Assembly: GCA_009785855.1 (NCBI GenBank)
Contig: WQUG01000038.1
Span: 1 to 13,396, forward strand
Length of the DNA stretch: 13,396 nt
Reading direction: 5' to 3'
Source of the DNA: Actinomycetes bacterium
GTDB lineage: Bacteria > Actinomycetota > Coriobacteriia > WRKU01 > WQUG01
The first letter of the stretch is position 1. Each line of letters opens with the position of its first letter. Below, piece by piece: positions 6,705 to 13,300 of the stretch. The notes under the pieces are model-generated. The model was not told the DNA's origin, made no database searches, and saw only the letters and a program-made list of their open reading frames with translations. Made by a program: the position numbers and the translations under genes.

Positions 6705-8791
6705 CAGCTCAGCTGGCCTTCGAGGCGCAAGTCGGACTCCAGTTGCGTGACGCGCAGCTCCAGCAGGGCCTCGGACGCTGAGAGCTGCCTGCAGGCCTGG
6801 GCGTCGCAGTGCGCGGCCTCGACAAGTTCGCCGTCGACCGCGACGTCTCCGATCCTGAAGCGGGGTATCCCGCTCTGCCGGCTCCCCAGAAGTTCGCCTG
6901 CGCCGCGCATCTTGAGGTCGAGCTCTGCAAGACGGAAACCGTCGTCGATCTCGACCAGGGCCCTGAGACGCTGGCGACCCTGATCGCTGGCGTGGCGCGC
7001 GACCAACCAGACCTCTCCGGAGACCGGCCCCCGACCCACGCGGCCTCGCAGCTGATGGAGCTGCGCGAGGCCGTAGCGATCCGCATCGAGCACGATCATG
7101 ACCGTCGCGTTGGCGACGTCGATGCCGACCTCGATGACCGTCGTCGCGACGAGCACCTGGATCTTGCCGGAGACGAAGCGCTCCATCGTCGTCTCCTTCT
7201 CTGCCGCGGTCATCTTGCCGGTCAGTATCTCGACGCGCAGGTCAGAGAAGATCGCGGACTTCAGGTGACGGGCCTCCTCTTCGACCGATCTCAGATCGCT
7301 CGCTTCAGAATCCTCGATGAGCGCGCAGACGACGTAGGCCTGATGACCTGCCGCGACCGCCTCGCGCACCGCGCGGTAAGCTTGCGCCGTGCCCGTGGCG
7401 TCGACCAGCTGCGTCCTGACTCCGGCGCCGGTGATCGGACGGGTACGCAGGTAAGAGGTCTGCAGGTCGCCGTAGCCGATCAGCGCCAGCGTGCGCGGGA
7501 TGGGAGTCGCGGTCATGATGAGCACATCGGGCGCCTGTGCCTTGCCCAGAAGCGCCTGGCGCTGCTCGACGCCGAAGCGATGCTGCTCATCGATGACGAT
7601 CAAGGTCAGATCCTTGAAGCTGACCGCCCTTTCGATCAGGGCATGCGTCCCGAAGGCGACCGCTATCGATCCGTCGGCCAGTCCCTGCAGGATGCGGGTA
7701 CGCTCTGGAGCTGTGGTCGAGCTGGTGAGCAGGGCCCAGCGCACGCCGAGCTCATCGAGCCGGGGTCCGAGCCTGGCCGCGTACTGCTGGGCCAGGACCT
7801 CGGTCGGCGCCATCATCGCGGCCTGGGTCCCGGTATCGACGGCACAGAGCAGCGCGAAGAGCGCCACCAGGGTCTTGCCGGTCCCGACGTCGCCGAGCAG
7901 CAGCCGGTTCATCACATCAGGGGCTGCCATGTCGCGCGTGATCTCTGTGATCGCTGTCTCCTGATCGGCCGTGAGCGTCAGCTCCCCGGAGAGGGTCTCG
8001 CGCAGGAGCGCAAGACCCCGCCCGTCGATAACATGGCGCCTCCCCTGCCCCGCCTGGCGGGCGCGAAGGCCTCGGCGCGCCATGAGCAGGCTGAAGTCGA
8101 AGAACTCACCATAGGCCAGGCGACGGCGTGCCTCACTCGCGCGCTCCAGAGTCTCAGGGAAATGCAGCTCGCGCAGCGCCTGGGCCAGGGGCATGAGCCC
8201 TCGTTGATCGAGCAGCGCAGGCGGCAGGTATTCGGGCACCTGGGCGTAGTCATCTGTGGCCGCCGCGACGATGCGCCGCAGCCACCCGAGCGAGAGCCCC
8301 TCGGTCGTCGGGTGTACGGGCAGGATACGGCCCAGGTTGACGGGCTGGCCAGCTTCCGCGAGCTTCTCGTAGAACGGCTGGATGATGCGGTTGAAGCCGT
8401 AGTCGAAGACCACCTCGCCGGCGAAGGCCACCGTCTCGCCCACCGCGAAGGCCTTCTTGACCCAGGGTTGGTTGAACCAGACCCCGAGCAGGGTCCCCGT
8501 GTTATCGACGAGCGCCACCTCGGTCACGAGCAAGCGGGGGCGGGGCCTGCGCTCCTTGACCTCATAGACGGTCCCCTGGACGGTCGCTTCTCCCCGGCTG
8601 ACCTCTGCCAAAGTCGAGCTATGCGTCAGGTCGAGATAGCGCAGGGGCCGATGAGAGAGCAGATGCCCGATGCGGGTGATGTCGAGCTTCGCGAGCAGGG
8701 CGGCGCGCTCTGCGTCGACGAAGCGCGCGGTGGCGACCGGATCATCCCAGGCAAGCATCCGCTGGGCCGGATGTGCGGCGAAGCTCGCCAT
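6704..8791 (-). CDS. recG: ATP-dependent DNA helicase RecG
   Basis: RecG remodels stalled replication forks and branch-migrates Holliday junctions. The 695-residue product is the usual length. An N-terminal wedge/OB domain covers about residues 1-250. The helicase core follows, with Walker A LLGDVGTGKT near 297-306, motif Ia MAPTEVLAQQYAARL, a DEQH box (LIVIDEQHRFG) near 400, motif III MTATPIPRTLA, and motif VI HQLRGRVGRG. After it comes the C-terminal DLKMRGAGELLGSRQSG block, typical of RecG. The ATG at 8791 (MASFAAHPAQRM) is chosen 4 nt after the degV stop. The frame stays open far upstream, but that stretch lies over degV in another register and does not resemble any RecG N-terminus. Confidence 0.97.
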   Translation of the reverse strand: MASFAAHPAQRMLAWDDPVATARFVDAERAALLAKLDITRIGHLLSHRPLRYLDLTHSSTLAEVSRGEATVQGTVYEVKERRPRPRLLVTEVALVDNTGTLLGVWFNQPWVKKAFAVGETVAFAGEVVFDYGFNRIIQPFYEKLAEAGQPVNLGRILPVHPTTEGLSLGWLRRIVAAATDDYAQVPEYLPPALLDQRGLMPLAQALRELHFPETLERASEARRRLAYGEFFDFSLLMARRGLRARQAGQGRRHVIDGRGLALLRETLSGELTLTADQETAITEITRDMAAPDVMNRLLLGDVGTGKTLVALFALLCAVDTGTQAAMMAPTEVLAQQYAARLGPRLDELGVRWALLTSSTTAPERTRILQGLADGSIAVAFGTHALIERAVSFKDLTLIVIDEQHRFGVEQRQALLGKAQAPDVLIMTATPIPRTLALIGYGDLQTSYLRTRPITGAGVRTQLVDATGTAQAYRAVREAVAAGHQAYVVCALIEDSEASDLRSVEEEARHLKSAIFSDLRVEILTGKMTAAEKETTMERFVSGKIQVLVATTVIEVGIDVANATVMIVLDADRYGLAQLHQLRGRVGRGPVSGEVWLVARHASDQGRQRLRALVEIDDGFRLAELDLKMRGAGELLGSRQSGIPRFRIGDVAVDGELVEAAHCDAQACRQLSASEALLELRVTQLESDLRLEGQLS

Positions 8792-8795
8792 GGGG

Positions 8796-9674
8796 CTAGA
8801 CCTGCGGCAAGGGCGGGCGCCGATACGTGAGTATGCCGATGGTAGCCGGCCCGCAGTAGATGCCCACCACGATACCGACCTGGAACGGTCCGTCGTAGCT
8901 TGCCTTGAAATCCGCCTTCGCGAGCGCTTCGTTGATCGTCGCCTCAAGTTCCGGCTTACTCGTGATCGCGAGCGAATAGTGCCAGCCCTCCCCCGGGGTG
9001 TCCTCAACGGCGCGCTTCGCCAGTTCCGCGAAGGCCTTCTTCGCGCCGCGACACTTCTTGTAGGGGTCGATGTGTCCGTCCTCGAAGACCCGCAGGACCG
9101 GCTTGATGTTGAGCGCCGAGGCCAGGACCTGCGCGGACTTGCCCGCCCGGCCTCCCCGGACCAGATACTCGAGGCTGTCGACGACGAAGTTGATATGCAG
9201 GGAGTTGCGCACCGCCGAGGTATAGGCGACGACCTCTTCGAAGGAAAGCCCGGCATCACGGGCCTCGGCCGCCGCCAGCGCGATGATCGCGATGCCACGG
9301 GTGACGGCGTGAGTATCGATGATCTCGATCGGCAGCGATGCGTCTGCGGCCGCCTGACGGGCGGCCTCGCAGGTCCCGGAAAGCCCCGATGACATCGCGA
9401 CGACGAGGATGTGCGTGGCGCCCTCGTCAGCCAAACGCTCATAGGCCTCGCGGAACTGGGTCGGCGAGGGCATCCAGGTCTTGGGGAGCTCATCGATGTC
9501 TGCGAGCACCGCGTCCCAGAAGTCCTTCGCGGTAAAGCGCGCCGAGTCCGTCTGGGTCCCGTCGCCTAAGAGGATGCCGATCGGTACGACCGTGATGTCG
9601 CGGCGCGCGGCCTCGCCGGAGCCGATGTCACAGCAGCCGTCGGTGACGATGGCTATCTTCTCGTTTCCGCGCAC
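8796..9674 (-). CDS. DegV-family fatty acid-binding protein (FakB-type)
   Basis: DegV proteins bind one fatty acid and present it to the kinase FakA, which phosphorylates it. This lets the cell use external fatty acids. The 292 residues show the family pattern: IAIVTDGCCD at 7-15, VPIGILLGDG at 30-39, SSGLSGT at 95-101 (carboxylate-binding region), LEYLVRGGRAG at 168-178 and LNIKPVLRV at 188-196. The block usually written TSQPS reads TWMPS here (66-70). The start is a GTG at 9674, preceded by AAGGGAA about 9-10 nt upstream. The gene begins 14 nt after the fakA stop and ends 4 nt before recG, so the binding protein and its kinase are made together. Confidence 0.92.
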   Translation of the reverse strand: MRGNEKIAIVTDGCCDIGSGEAARRDITVVPIGILLGDGTQTDSARFTAKDFWDAVLADIDELPKTWMPSPTQFREAYERLADEGATHILVVAMSSGLSGTCEAARQAAADASLPIEIIDTHAVTRGIAIIALAAAEARDAGLSFEEVVAYTSAVRNSLHINFVVDSLEYLVRGGRAGKSAQVLASALNIKPVLRVFEDGHIDPYKKCRGAKKAFAELAKRAVEDTPGEGWHYSLAITSKPELEATINEALAKADFKASYDGPFQVGIVVGIYCGPATIGILTYRRPPLPQV

Positions 9675-9688
9675 GCGTAGACGTTCCC

Positions 9689-11308
9689 TTACTCCACGGA
9701 CATGATCAAGGGGTAGAGCGGTTGTCCCCCGTCCTGGGTATCGTATTCAAGGTCAGGATGGCGCTCCTGGAGCAGGGTCTGGACCGCTTCAAGATCGGAC
9801 GCGTCAAGTTCTGCGCCCGCAAGCAGGGTGACCGTGTCGGCCTCGTCAAGCGGCAGGGTCTCGAGCAGGGCGACGGCGACCTCGGGGATGCTCGTCCCCT
9901 TGGCGCGGATGTCCTTGGATCCGACGATCCCGATGATCTCGCCCGCGCAGATATCGCCTACCGGTGACTTCGCGTCCTTGACCGCAGTCGTGACCTCGGC
10001 GGTCGTGACCTCTGAGGCGGCTTCAGTCATCTCTTCCTGCTGCTCCTCAAGTGAGCCCTCCTCATCGAAGGCCAGCAGGGCGGAGAAAGCCTCCAGGACC
10101 GAGGTCGTGGGCACGACGACGGTCGGAGCAGCGATGAGCTCGGCGGCAGAGCGCGCCGCCATGATGATGTTGTGGTTGTTGGGAAGCAGGATGTAGGAAT
10201 CGGCCGGTACCGAGGCGGCCGCCTCGACGAAATCCTGGGTCGCGGGGTTCATCGTCTGACCGCCCGAGACCAGGGCCGCCACTCCGAGCGACTTCAGGAT
10301 CTCACCGGCGCCTTTGCCGACAGAGACCGCGATGACCGCGATCTTGCGATGAGGAAGGGCTGCGGCCGGCCCCTTGCCACGCTCCGCCTGCTGACGACGC
10401 ATGTTATGGATGTGGACGTCGGAGACCTCGCCCTTGCTCAGCGCGAAGGCGAGCACCGCTGAGGGGTCGTCGGTGTGGACGTGGATCTTATACTGACCGA
10501 AGTCACCGACGACGAGCTCAGAGCCCCCCTGGGTGGCGATGTGGTCATGGACGCGCTCGCGATCGATGTCGTCGCCAAAGAGCAGGAACTCCGTGCAGTA
10601 CAGATACTCCTCGTCATCCCAGTCGTCGACCGGATCGACCGAGAGCAGGCCGGCCGGCATGAAGACGGGCGTCGCGGCCTCCTCTTTGCCGAGCAGGATA
10701 TTGGCCACCGCGTCGTAGATGATCGCCAGACCGAAGCCACCCGAATCGACCACGCCGGACTCCTTGAGCACGGACAGGAGCTCGGGGGTACGCTGGACCG
10801 AGGCATGCGCGGCCGCCGAGACCGTCTCGAGCGCGTCGTCGAAGCTCTGCTGCTCCTCAGAGGCGCCGCGCGCGGCGATCGCCATGTCAGAGAGCACCGT
10901 GAGTATCGTGCCTTCGACCGGCTTGCGCACCGCCTGATAGGCCACGGTCCGGGCGTGTTCAAGCGAGACCGCCAGGCGCTCGGTCGGCGGTGCGTCCGCG
11001 GAGTCCATGATGCCCTCGCAGACACCGCGGATGATCTGGGACAGGATGACGCCCGAGTTGCCCCGCGCCCCCATGAGCGAACCGTGGGTGGCGGCCCTGG
11101 TGACCTCTTCAAGCGAGACATCGGAGGGCAGACTCAGGACCTCGCCGGCCACCGACTCGAGCGTCAGGCTCATGTTCGTCCCGGTGTCGCCGTCGGGGAC
11201 CGGGAAGACGTTGAGCTTGTTGACTTCTTCATGGCGGGATCTCAGCACGGCAGATGCGCCTGCGATGACCTCCCGCGGACTAACCTGAACGGTCATGGCG
11301 GGACTCAC
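9689..11308 (-). CDS. fakA: Fatty acid kinase FakA (DAK-phosphatase/DhaL family)
   Basis: FakA transfers phosphate from ATP to a fatty acid held by a DegV/FakB partner, making acyl-phosphate. The 539-residue protein has an N-terminal DhaL-type kinase domain. Its metal-binding aspartates are in NVFPVPDGDTGTNM (33-46), and its nucleotide-binding loop is GSLMGARGNSGVILSQ (76-91). A middle domain follows. The C-terminal part contains YILLPNNHNIIMAA and the VTTAVKDA...GEIIGI segment seen in the YloV family. Two starts are possible. The GTG at 11308 overlaps the asp23 stop as GTGA, and the ATG at 11296 gives MTVQVSPRE. The sequence does not decide between them, and I list the longer. degV follows after 14 nt. 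Confidence 0.93.
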   Translation of the reverse strand: MSPAMTVQVSPREVIAGASAVLRSRHEEVNKLNVFPVPDGDTGTNMSLTLESVAGEVLSLPSDVSLEEVTRAATHGSLMGARGNSGVILSQIIRGVCEGIMDSADAPPTERLAVSLEHARTVAYQAVRKPVEGTILTVLSDMAIAARGASEEQQSFDDALETVSAAAHASVQRTPELLSVLKESGVVDSGGFGLAIIYDAVANILLGKEEAATPVFMPAGLLSVDPVDDWDDEEYLYCTEFLLFGDDIDRERVHDHIATQGGSELVVGDFGQYKIHVHTDDPSAVLAFALSKGEVSDVHIHNMRRQQAERGKGPAAALPHRKIAVIAVSVGKGAGEILKSLGVAALVSGGQTMNPATQDFVEAAASVPADSYILLPNNHNIIMAARSAAELIAAPTVVVPTTSVLEAFSALLAFDEEGSLEEQQEEMTEAASEVTTAEVTTAVKDAKSPVGDICAGEIIGIVGSKDIRAKGTSIPEVAVALLETLPLDEADTVTLLAGAELDASDLEAVQTLLQERHPDLEYDTQDGGQPLYPLIMSVE

Positions 11309-11667
11309 CGCACCTTCACATCAAGGATGTGGACGTCGACGCGTCCGACCTTGACCGAGGTCTGGGTCTCAAGTATGTAGCGCACGCGACGGGCCAGGTT
11401 CTTGCTCACCTCAGTGAGGTTGGTCCCGTATTCGATGACGATGTAGAGGTCGATGTCGACACAGCCTTCACAGTCGTCTTCCGGCGGGGTCATCGTGATG
11501 CGGACCCCGCGTCGCAACTTCGCTGCCGGCAGGAGCTGCGCGACCCCCTCGGCCAGCGTCGGCGCCGCCATGCCGACGACTCCATAGACCTCCAGGGCAC
11601 AGTAGCCTGCAAGATCTGCCAGGACATCGTTGGATATCTGTATCACACCAGGGATATTGTCTGCCAT
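11305..11667 (-). CDS. Asp23/Gls24 (DUF322) family envelope stress protein
   Basis: This is a 120-residue protein of the alkaline-shock-protein 23 family, the counterpart of Bacillus YloU, whose gene likewise precedes the FakA homologue. Family features are GVIQISNDVLADLAGYCALEVYGVVGM near the N-terminus and VDIDLYIVIEYGTNLTEVSKNLARRV in the middle. The end is VGRVDVHILDVKV. No signal peptide or membrane helix is seen. An acidic insert contains DDCEGC (64-69), a CxxC pair I do not regard as family-wide. The biochemical role is unknown, and association with envelope stress is known only for some members. The ATG at 11667 is preferred over an in-frame GTG at 11694 because MADNIPGVIQIS matches normal starts and GAGGAAAGAG lies upstream. 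It is the first gene after the strong minus-strand promoter. Confidence 0.9.
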   Translation of the reverse strand: MADNIPGVIQISNDVLADLAGYCALEVYGVVGMAAPTLAEGVAQLLPAAKLRRGVRITMTPPEDDCEGCVDIDLYIVIEYGTNLTEVSKNLARRVRYILETQTSVKVGRVDVHILDVKVR

Positions 11668-11716
11668 GTTCCGCTCTCTTTCCTCAGCTTGCACACGGAC
11701 AAGGATACGAACAGTT

Positions 11717-11744
11717 ATTATATCAGGTAGCGGACGGTCGTCGA
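11717..11744 (-). promoter_or_regulatory. Promoter of the asp23-fakA-degV-recG-rsmD-coaD run
   Basis: On the minus strand a perfect -10 TATAAT (11717-11722) is preceded by TGA, giving an extended -10. A -35-like TCGACG (11739-11744; four of six bases match TTGACA) lies 16 nt upstream. The predicted start is near 11710, leaving a leader of about 40 nt before the ATG at 11667. Confidence 0.75.
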
Positions 11745-11748
11745 ACGC

Positions 11749-11777
11749 TTGTCAGCCCGAAGGGCCTGTGTTAGCAT
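11749..11777 (+). promoter_or_regulatory. Promoter of rpmB
   Basis: On the plus strand TTGTCA (11749-11754) and TAGCAT (11772-11777) are separated by exactly 17 nt. The three bases before the -10 read TGT, making it an extended -10. Transcription would start near 11784, about 39 nt before the rpmB ATG. The -35 box is only 4 bp from that of the divergent asp23 promoter. Confidence 0.7.
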
Positions 11778-11822
11778 GGAAAGTCGCGAAACGAATCCGA
11801 TGAAGCACTGAGGAGTCCCACC

Positions 11823-12014
11823 ATGTCACAAGTATGCGCGCTATGCGGCAAGCACCCCACTGCGGGGCGCAACATCAGCCACTCGCATCGGGTCACGAAC
11901 CGGACCTTCAAGCCCAATATCCAGAAGGTCACCGCCCGTCATGAGGGTAAGGTGCAGAAGATCAACGTCTGTACGAAGTGCCTGAAGGCCGACAAGGTCG
12001 AGCGGGTCAACTGA
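11823..12014 (+). CDS. rpmB: Large-subunit ribosomal protein L28 (zinc form)
   Basis: L28 is a small basic protein of the 50S subunit. The 63-residue product reads MSQVCALCGKHPTAG at the start, with the NISHSHRVTNRTFKPNIQ core characteristic of L28. It has two cysteine pairs, C5/C8 and C50/C53 (CTKC), as in zinc-binding forms. The ATG follows GAGGAG about 7 nt upstream. It is the only plus-strand gene here. It has its own promoter and a strong terminator, so it is a single-gene unit. Its divergence from an Asp23/YloU homologue is also the arrangement in Bacillus. Confidence 0.97.
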   Translation: MSQVCALCGKHPTAGRNISHSHRVTNRTFKPNIQKVTARHEGKVQKINVCTKCLKADKVERVN

Positions 12015-12036
12015 GAGTGCGCCCAGACGTGATGCG

Positions 12037-12063
12037 ACGCCCGGCCTGGAGCCGGGCGTTTTT
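12037..12063 (+). terminator. Intrinsic terminator of rpmB
   Basis: The arms ACGCCCGGC (12037-12045) and GCCGGGCGT (12051-12059) pair perfectly over 9 bp with a CTGGA loop. They are followed by a T-run ending at 12063. It begins about 22 nt after the rpmB stop and touches the thiN stop codon, so the convergent genes share the space. On the minus strand no T-run follows the hairpin, so it should act mainly for rpmB. Confidence 0.92.
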
Positions 12064-12686
12064 CATGCGCGCTGCCCGATGAAGAAGGCCGCGCCGGACA
12101 CGACGCTGACCTCGGGAGCCTCGCCGGTCAGAGGCTCGTTGCTTACCCCGACGGTGCTCAAGGGCTCCAGTCGCGCCGAGTCCAGCGGCCAGCGCGCGCC
12201 GCTGACACTTACGATCGCGGCCTCTGCCGCGACCAGCCCGAAGCTCAGTACGGGCTCCTCGCACAGGTAGCGCTGCCCTGCGAAGAGCGCGGTGGCGAAC
12301 TGCGTCGCGCTGCGCACCGTCACCCGCAGGGCCTGATGGCGCAGCAAGGCGCCGAGCATGCCGAGCTCCTGGTCGAGCCGCCCTCCCAGGGCGCCGATGA
12401 CCGTGACCTCGCCGACCCCGCGCTGCTCGCAGACCTGAAGCGCCAGGTCGAAGTCCGTGTAGTCCTTGTCCGCCGATACCAGCTGGACCTCTGTGCCCGC
12501 CGAGCGCGCCCAGTCCAGATCGCCGGGCGCGACCGAGTCCCCGTCGCCGACCAGCAGGTCGGGGGCGGTGTCCTGCGCGCGAAACCACGCCAGCCCCCCG
12601 TCGACCGCGAGGCGCAGGTCGAAGGCGGCGGGATCTGCCTGATCGGCGCCGGTGGCAAGCAGGCAGACGACCAGAGCGCTAGCCAT
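12063..12686 (-). CDS. thiN: Thiamine pyrophosphokinase
   Basis: Thiamine pyrophosphokinase moves pyrophosphate from ATP to thiamine, giving thiamine diphosphate (TPP), the active cofactor and the ligand of the upstream riboswitch. The 207 residues match the family. Active-site blocks are LAVDGG (26-31), LLVGDGDSV (44-52), the acidic SADKDYTDFDLAL (71-83) and GALGGRLDQELG (98-109). In the last block the usual GGRxDH has Gln106 where His is normal. The ATG at 12686 lies inside the end of thiT (8-nt overlap), which implies coupled translation of uptake and activation. An alternative GTG at 12701 adds five residues (MVSAS) of no family likeness. Confidence 0.93.
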   Translation of the reverse strand: MASALVVCLLATGADQADPAAFDLRLAVDGGLAWFRAQDTAPDLLVGDGDSVAPGDLDWARSAGTEVQLVSADKDYTDFDLALQVCEQRGVGEVTVIGALGGRLDQELGMLGALLRHQALRVTVRSATQFATALFAGQRYLCEEPVLSFGLVAAEAAIVSVSGARWPLDSARLEPLSTVGVSNEPLTGEAPEVSVVSGAAFFIGQRA

Positions 12687-13269
12687 GGACGCGCTCACCA
12701 CGGACCAGCGGCAAGATGACCGGCGCGACCAGCGCGAGTATCAGCCCGCAGGCGACGGCTGCCGGGATCAGGTAACTGAGATTGTAGACCAGCGAATAGA
12801 GAGCGACGTTCTGACCTGCCGGCGCGTTGCTCGCGAAGAAGGCGACCCCCGAGATGAAGTGCGGGACCAGCCGGAAGAGGGCGCCGGCAAGCGCCGCGGC
12901 AAGCGCCACTCCCGCGACCAGGATCCTCTTTCCCCGGGCGATCAGGCGCCAGGCAAGCGGCGCGAGGAGTCCCGCCAGGCCCACACAGGCGAAGGCAAGC
13001 GGATAGTCAAGTACCACCTGGAACGGGGCGACGATATAGGGTTCGAGCATGAGGTCGATCAGCCCGCAGAGCGCCCCGGTCACCATCCCCCAGCCCGGCC
13101 CGTAGAGCAGGGCGAAGAGCACGATCGCTGTCATCGACAGCGATATCGTCCCGCCGGCTATGTTGTAGGGCAGACGGATCTTGAAGTAGTCCAGGACCGC
13201 GAACAGCGCGATGCAGAGTCCCGCTACCGCGATCATATGGATCCGTGAAGAGTTGCCTGATGTGCTCAT
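12679..13269 (-). CDS. thiT: Thiamine transporter ThiT (ECF S-component)
   Basis: ThiT is the membrane substrate-binding subunit of an energy-coupling-factor transporter for thiamine. The ATPase and T-subunits are shared modules not found in this window. The 196-residue product has about six hydrophobic segments, near 10-29, 42-60, 62-82, 88-110, 116-146 and 157-189. Family signatures are GGTISLSMTAIVLFALLYG (39-57), FQVVLDYPLAF (83-93) and PHFISGVAFFASNAPAGQN (136-154) followed by YSLVYNLSYLIP (158-169). The last pair is close to the ThiT/YuaJ consensus. The ATG at 13269 has AAAGGAG 5 nt upstream. An in-frame start at 13314 would read through the riboswitch expression region and is rejected. 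thiN overlaps its 3' end. Confidence 0.92.
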   Translation of the reverse strand: MSTSGNSSRIHMIAVAGLCIALFAVLDYFKIRLPYNIAGGTISLSMTAIVLFALLYGPGWGMVTGALCGLIDLMLEPYIVAPFQVVLDYPLAFACVGLAGLLAPLAWRLIARGKRILVAGVALAAALAGALFRLVPHFISGVAFFASNAPAGQNVALYSLVYNLSYLIPAAVACGLILALVAPVILPLVRGERVHG

Positions 13270-13299
13270 CGTTTCTCCTTTCTCTTCGGGGAAACGACG
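13269..13299 (-). promoter_or_regulatory. Ribosome-binding-site sequestering hairpin of the thiT riboswitch
   Basis: On the minus strand CGTCGTTTC (13299-13291) can pair with GAAACGATG (13275-13267), eight Watson-Crick pairs and one G-U. After one C-A mismatch, CC (13289-13288) pairs with GG (13278-13277). The loop is 9 nt. The helix covers the GGAG of the Shine-Dalgarno and the whole start codon. No U-run follows any hairpin here, so control would act on translation and not on termination. Confidence 0.65.
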
Positions 13300-13300
13300 A

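Noticed and set aside
6809..8830. 673-residue plus-strand open frame
   Set aside because: It is the codon-aligned antisense of recG, rich in Arg, Asp and Leu, with no family features. RecG motifs on the minus strand are unmistakable.
8792..9493. N-terminal extension of the recG frame to 929 residues
   Set aside because: The extra 234 residues overlap degV in another frame, are Arg/Ser-rich and are unlike any RecG domain. The ATG at 8791 fits the family length.
9987..10012. 15-bp-period direct repeat (GTCGTGACCTC twice) within fakA
   Set aside because: It encodes EVTTA-EVTTA, but the segment aligns with the conserved region of YloV/FakA proteins that normally reads like KTGEVTYAVRD. The repeat is most likely coincidental codon similarity.
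10475..11380. 301-residue plus-strand open frame
   Set aside because: It is a codon-aligned shadow of fakA that runs across the asp23-fakA overlap, with no recognisable domain.
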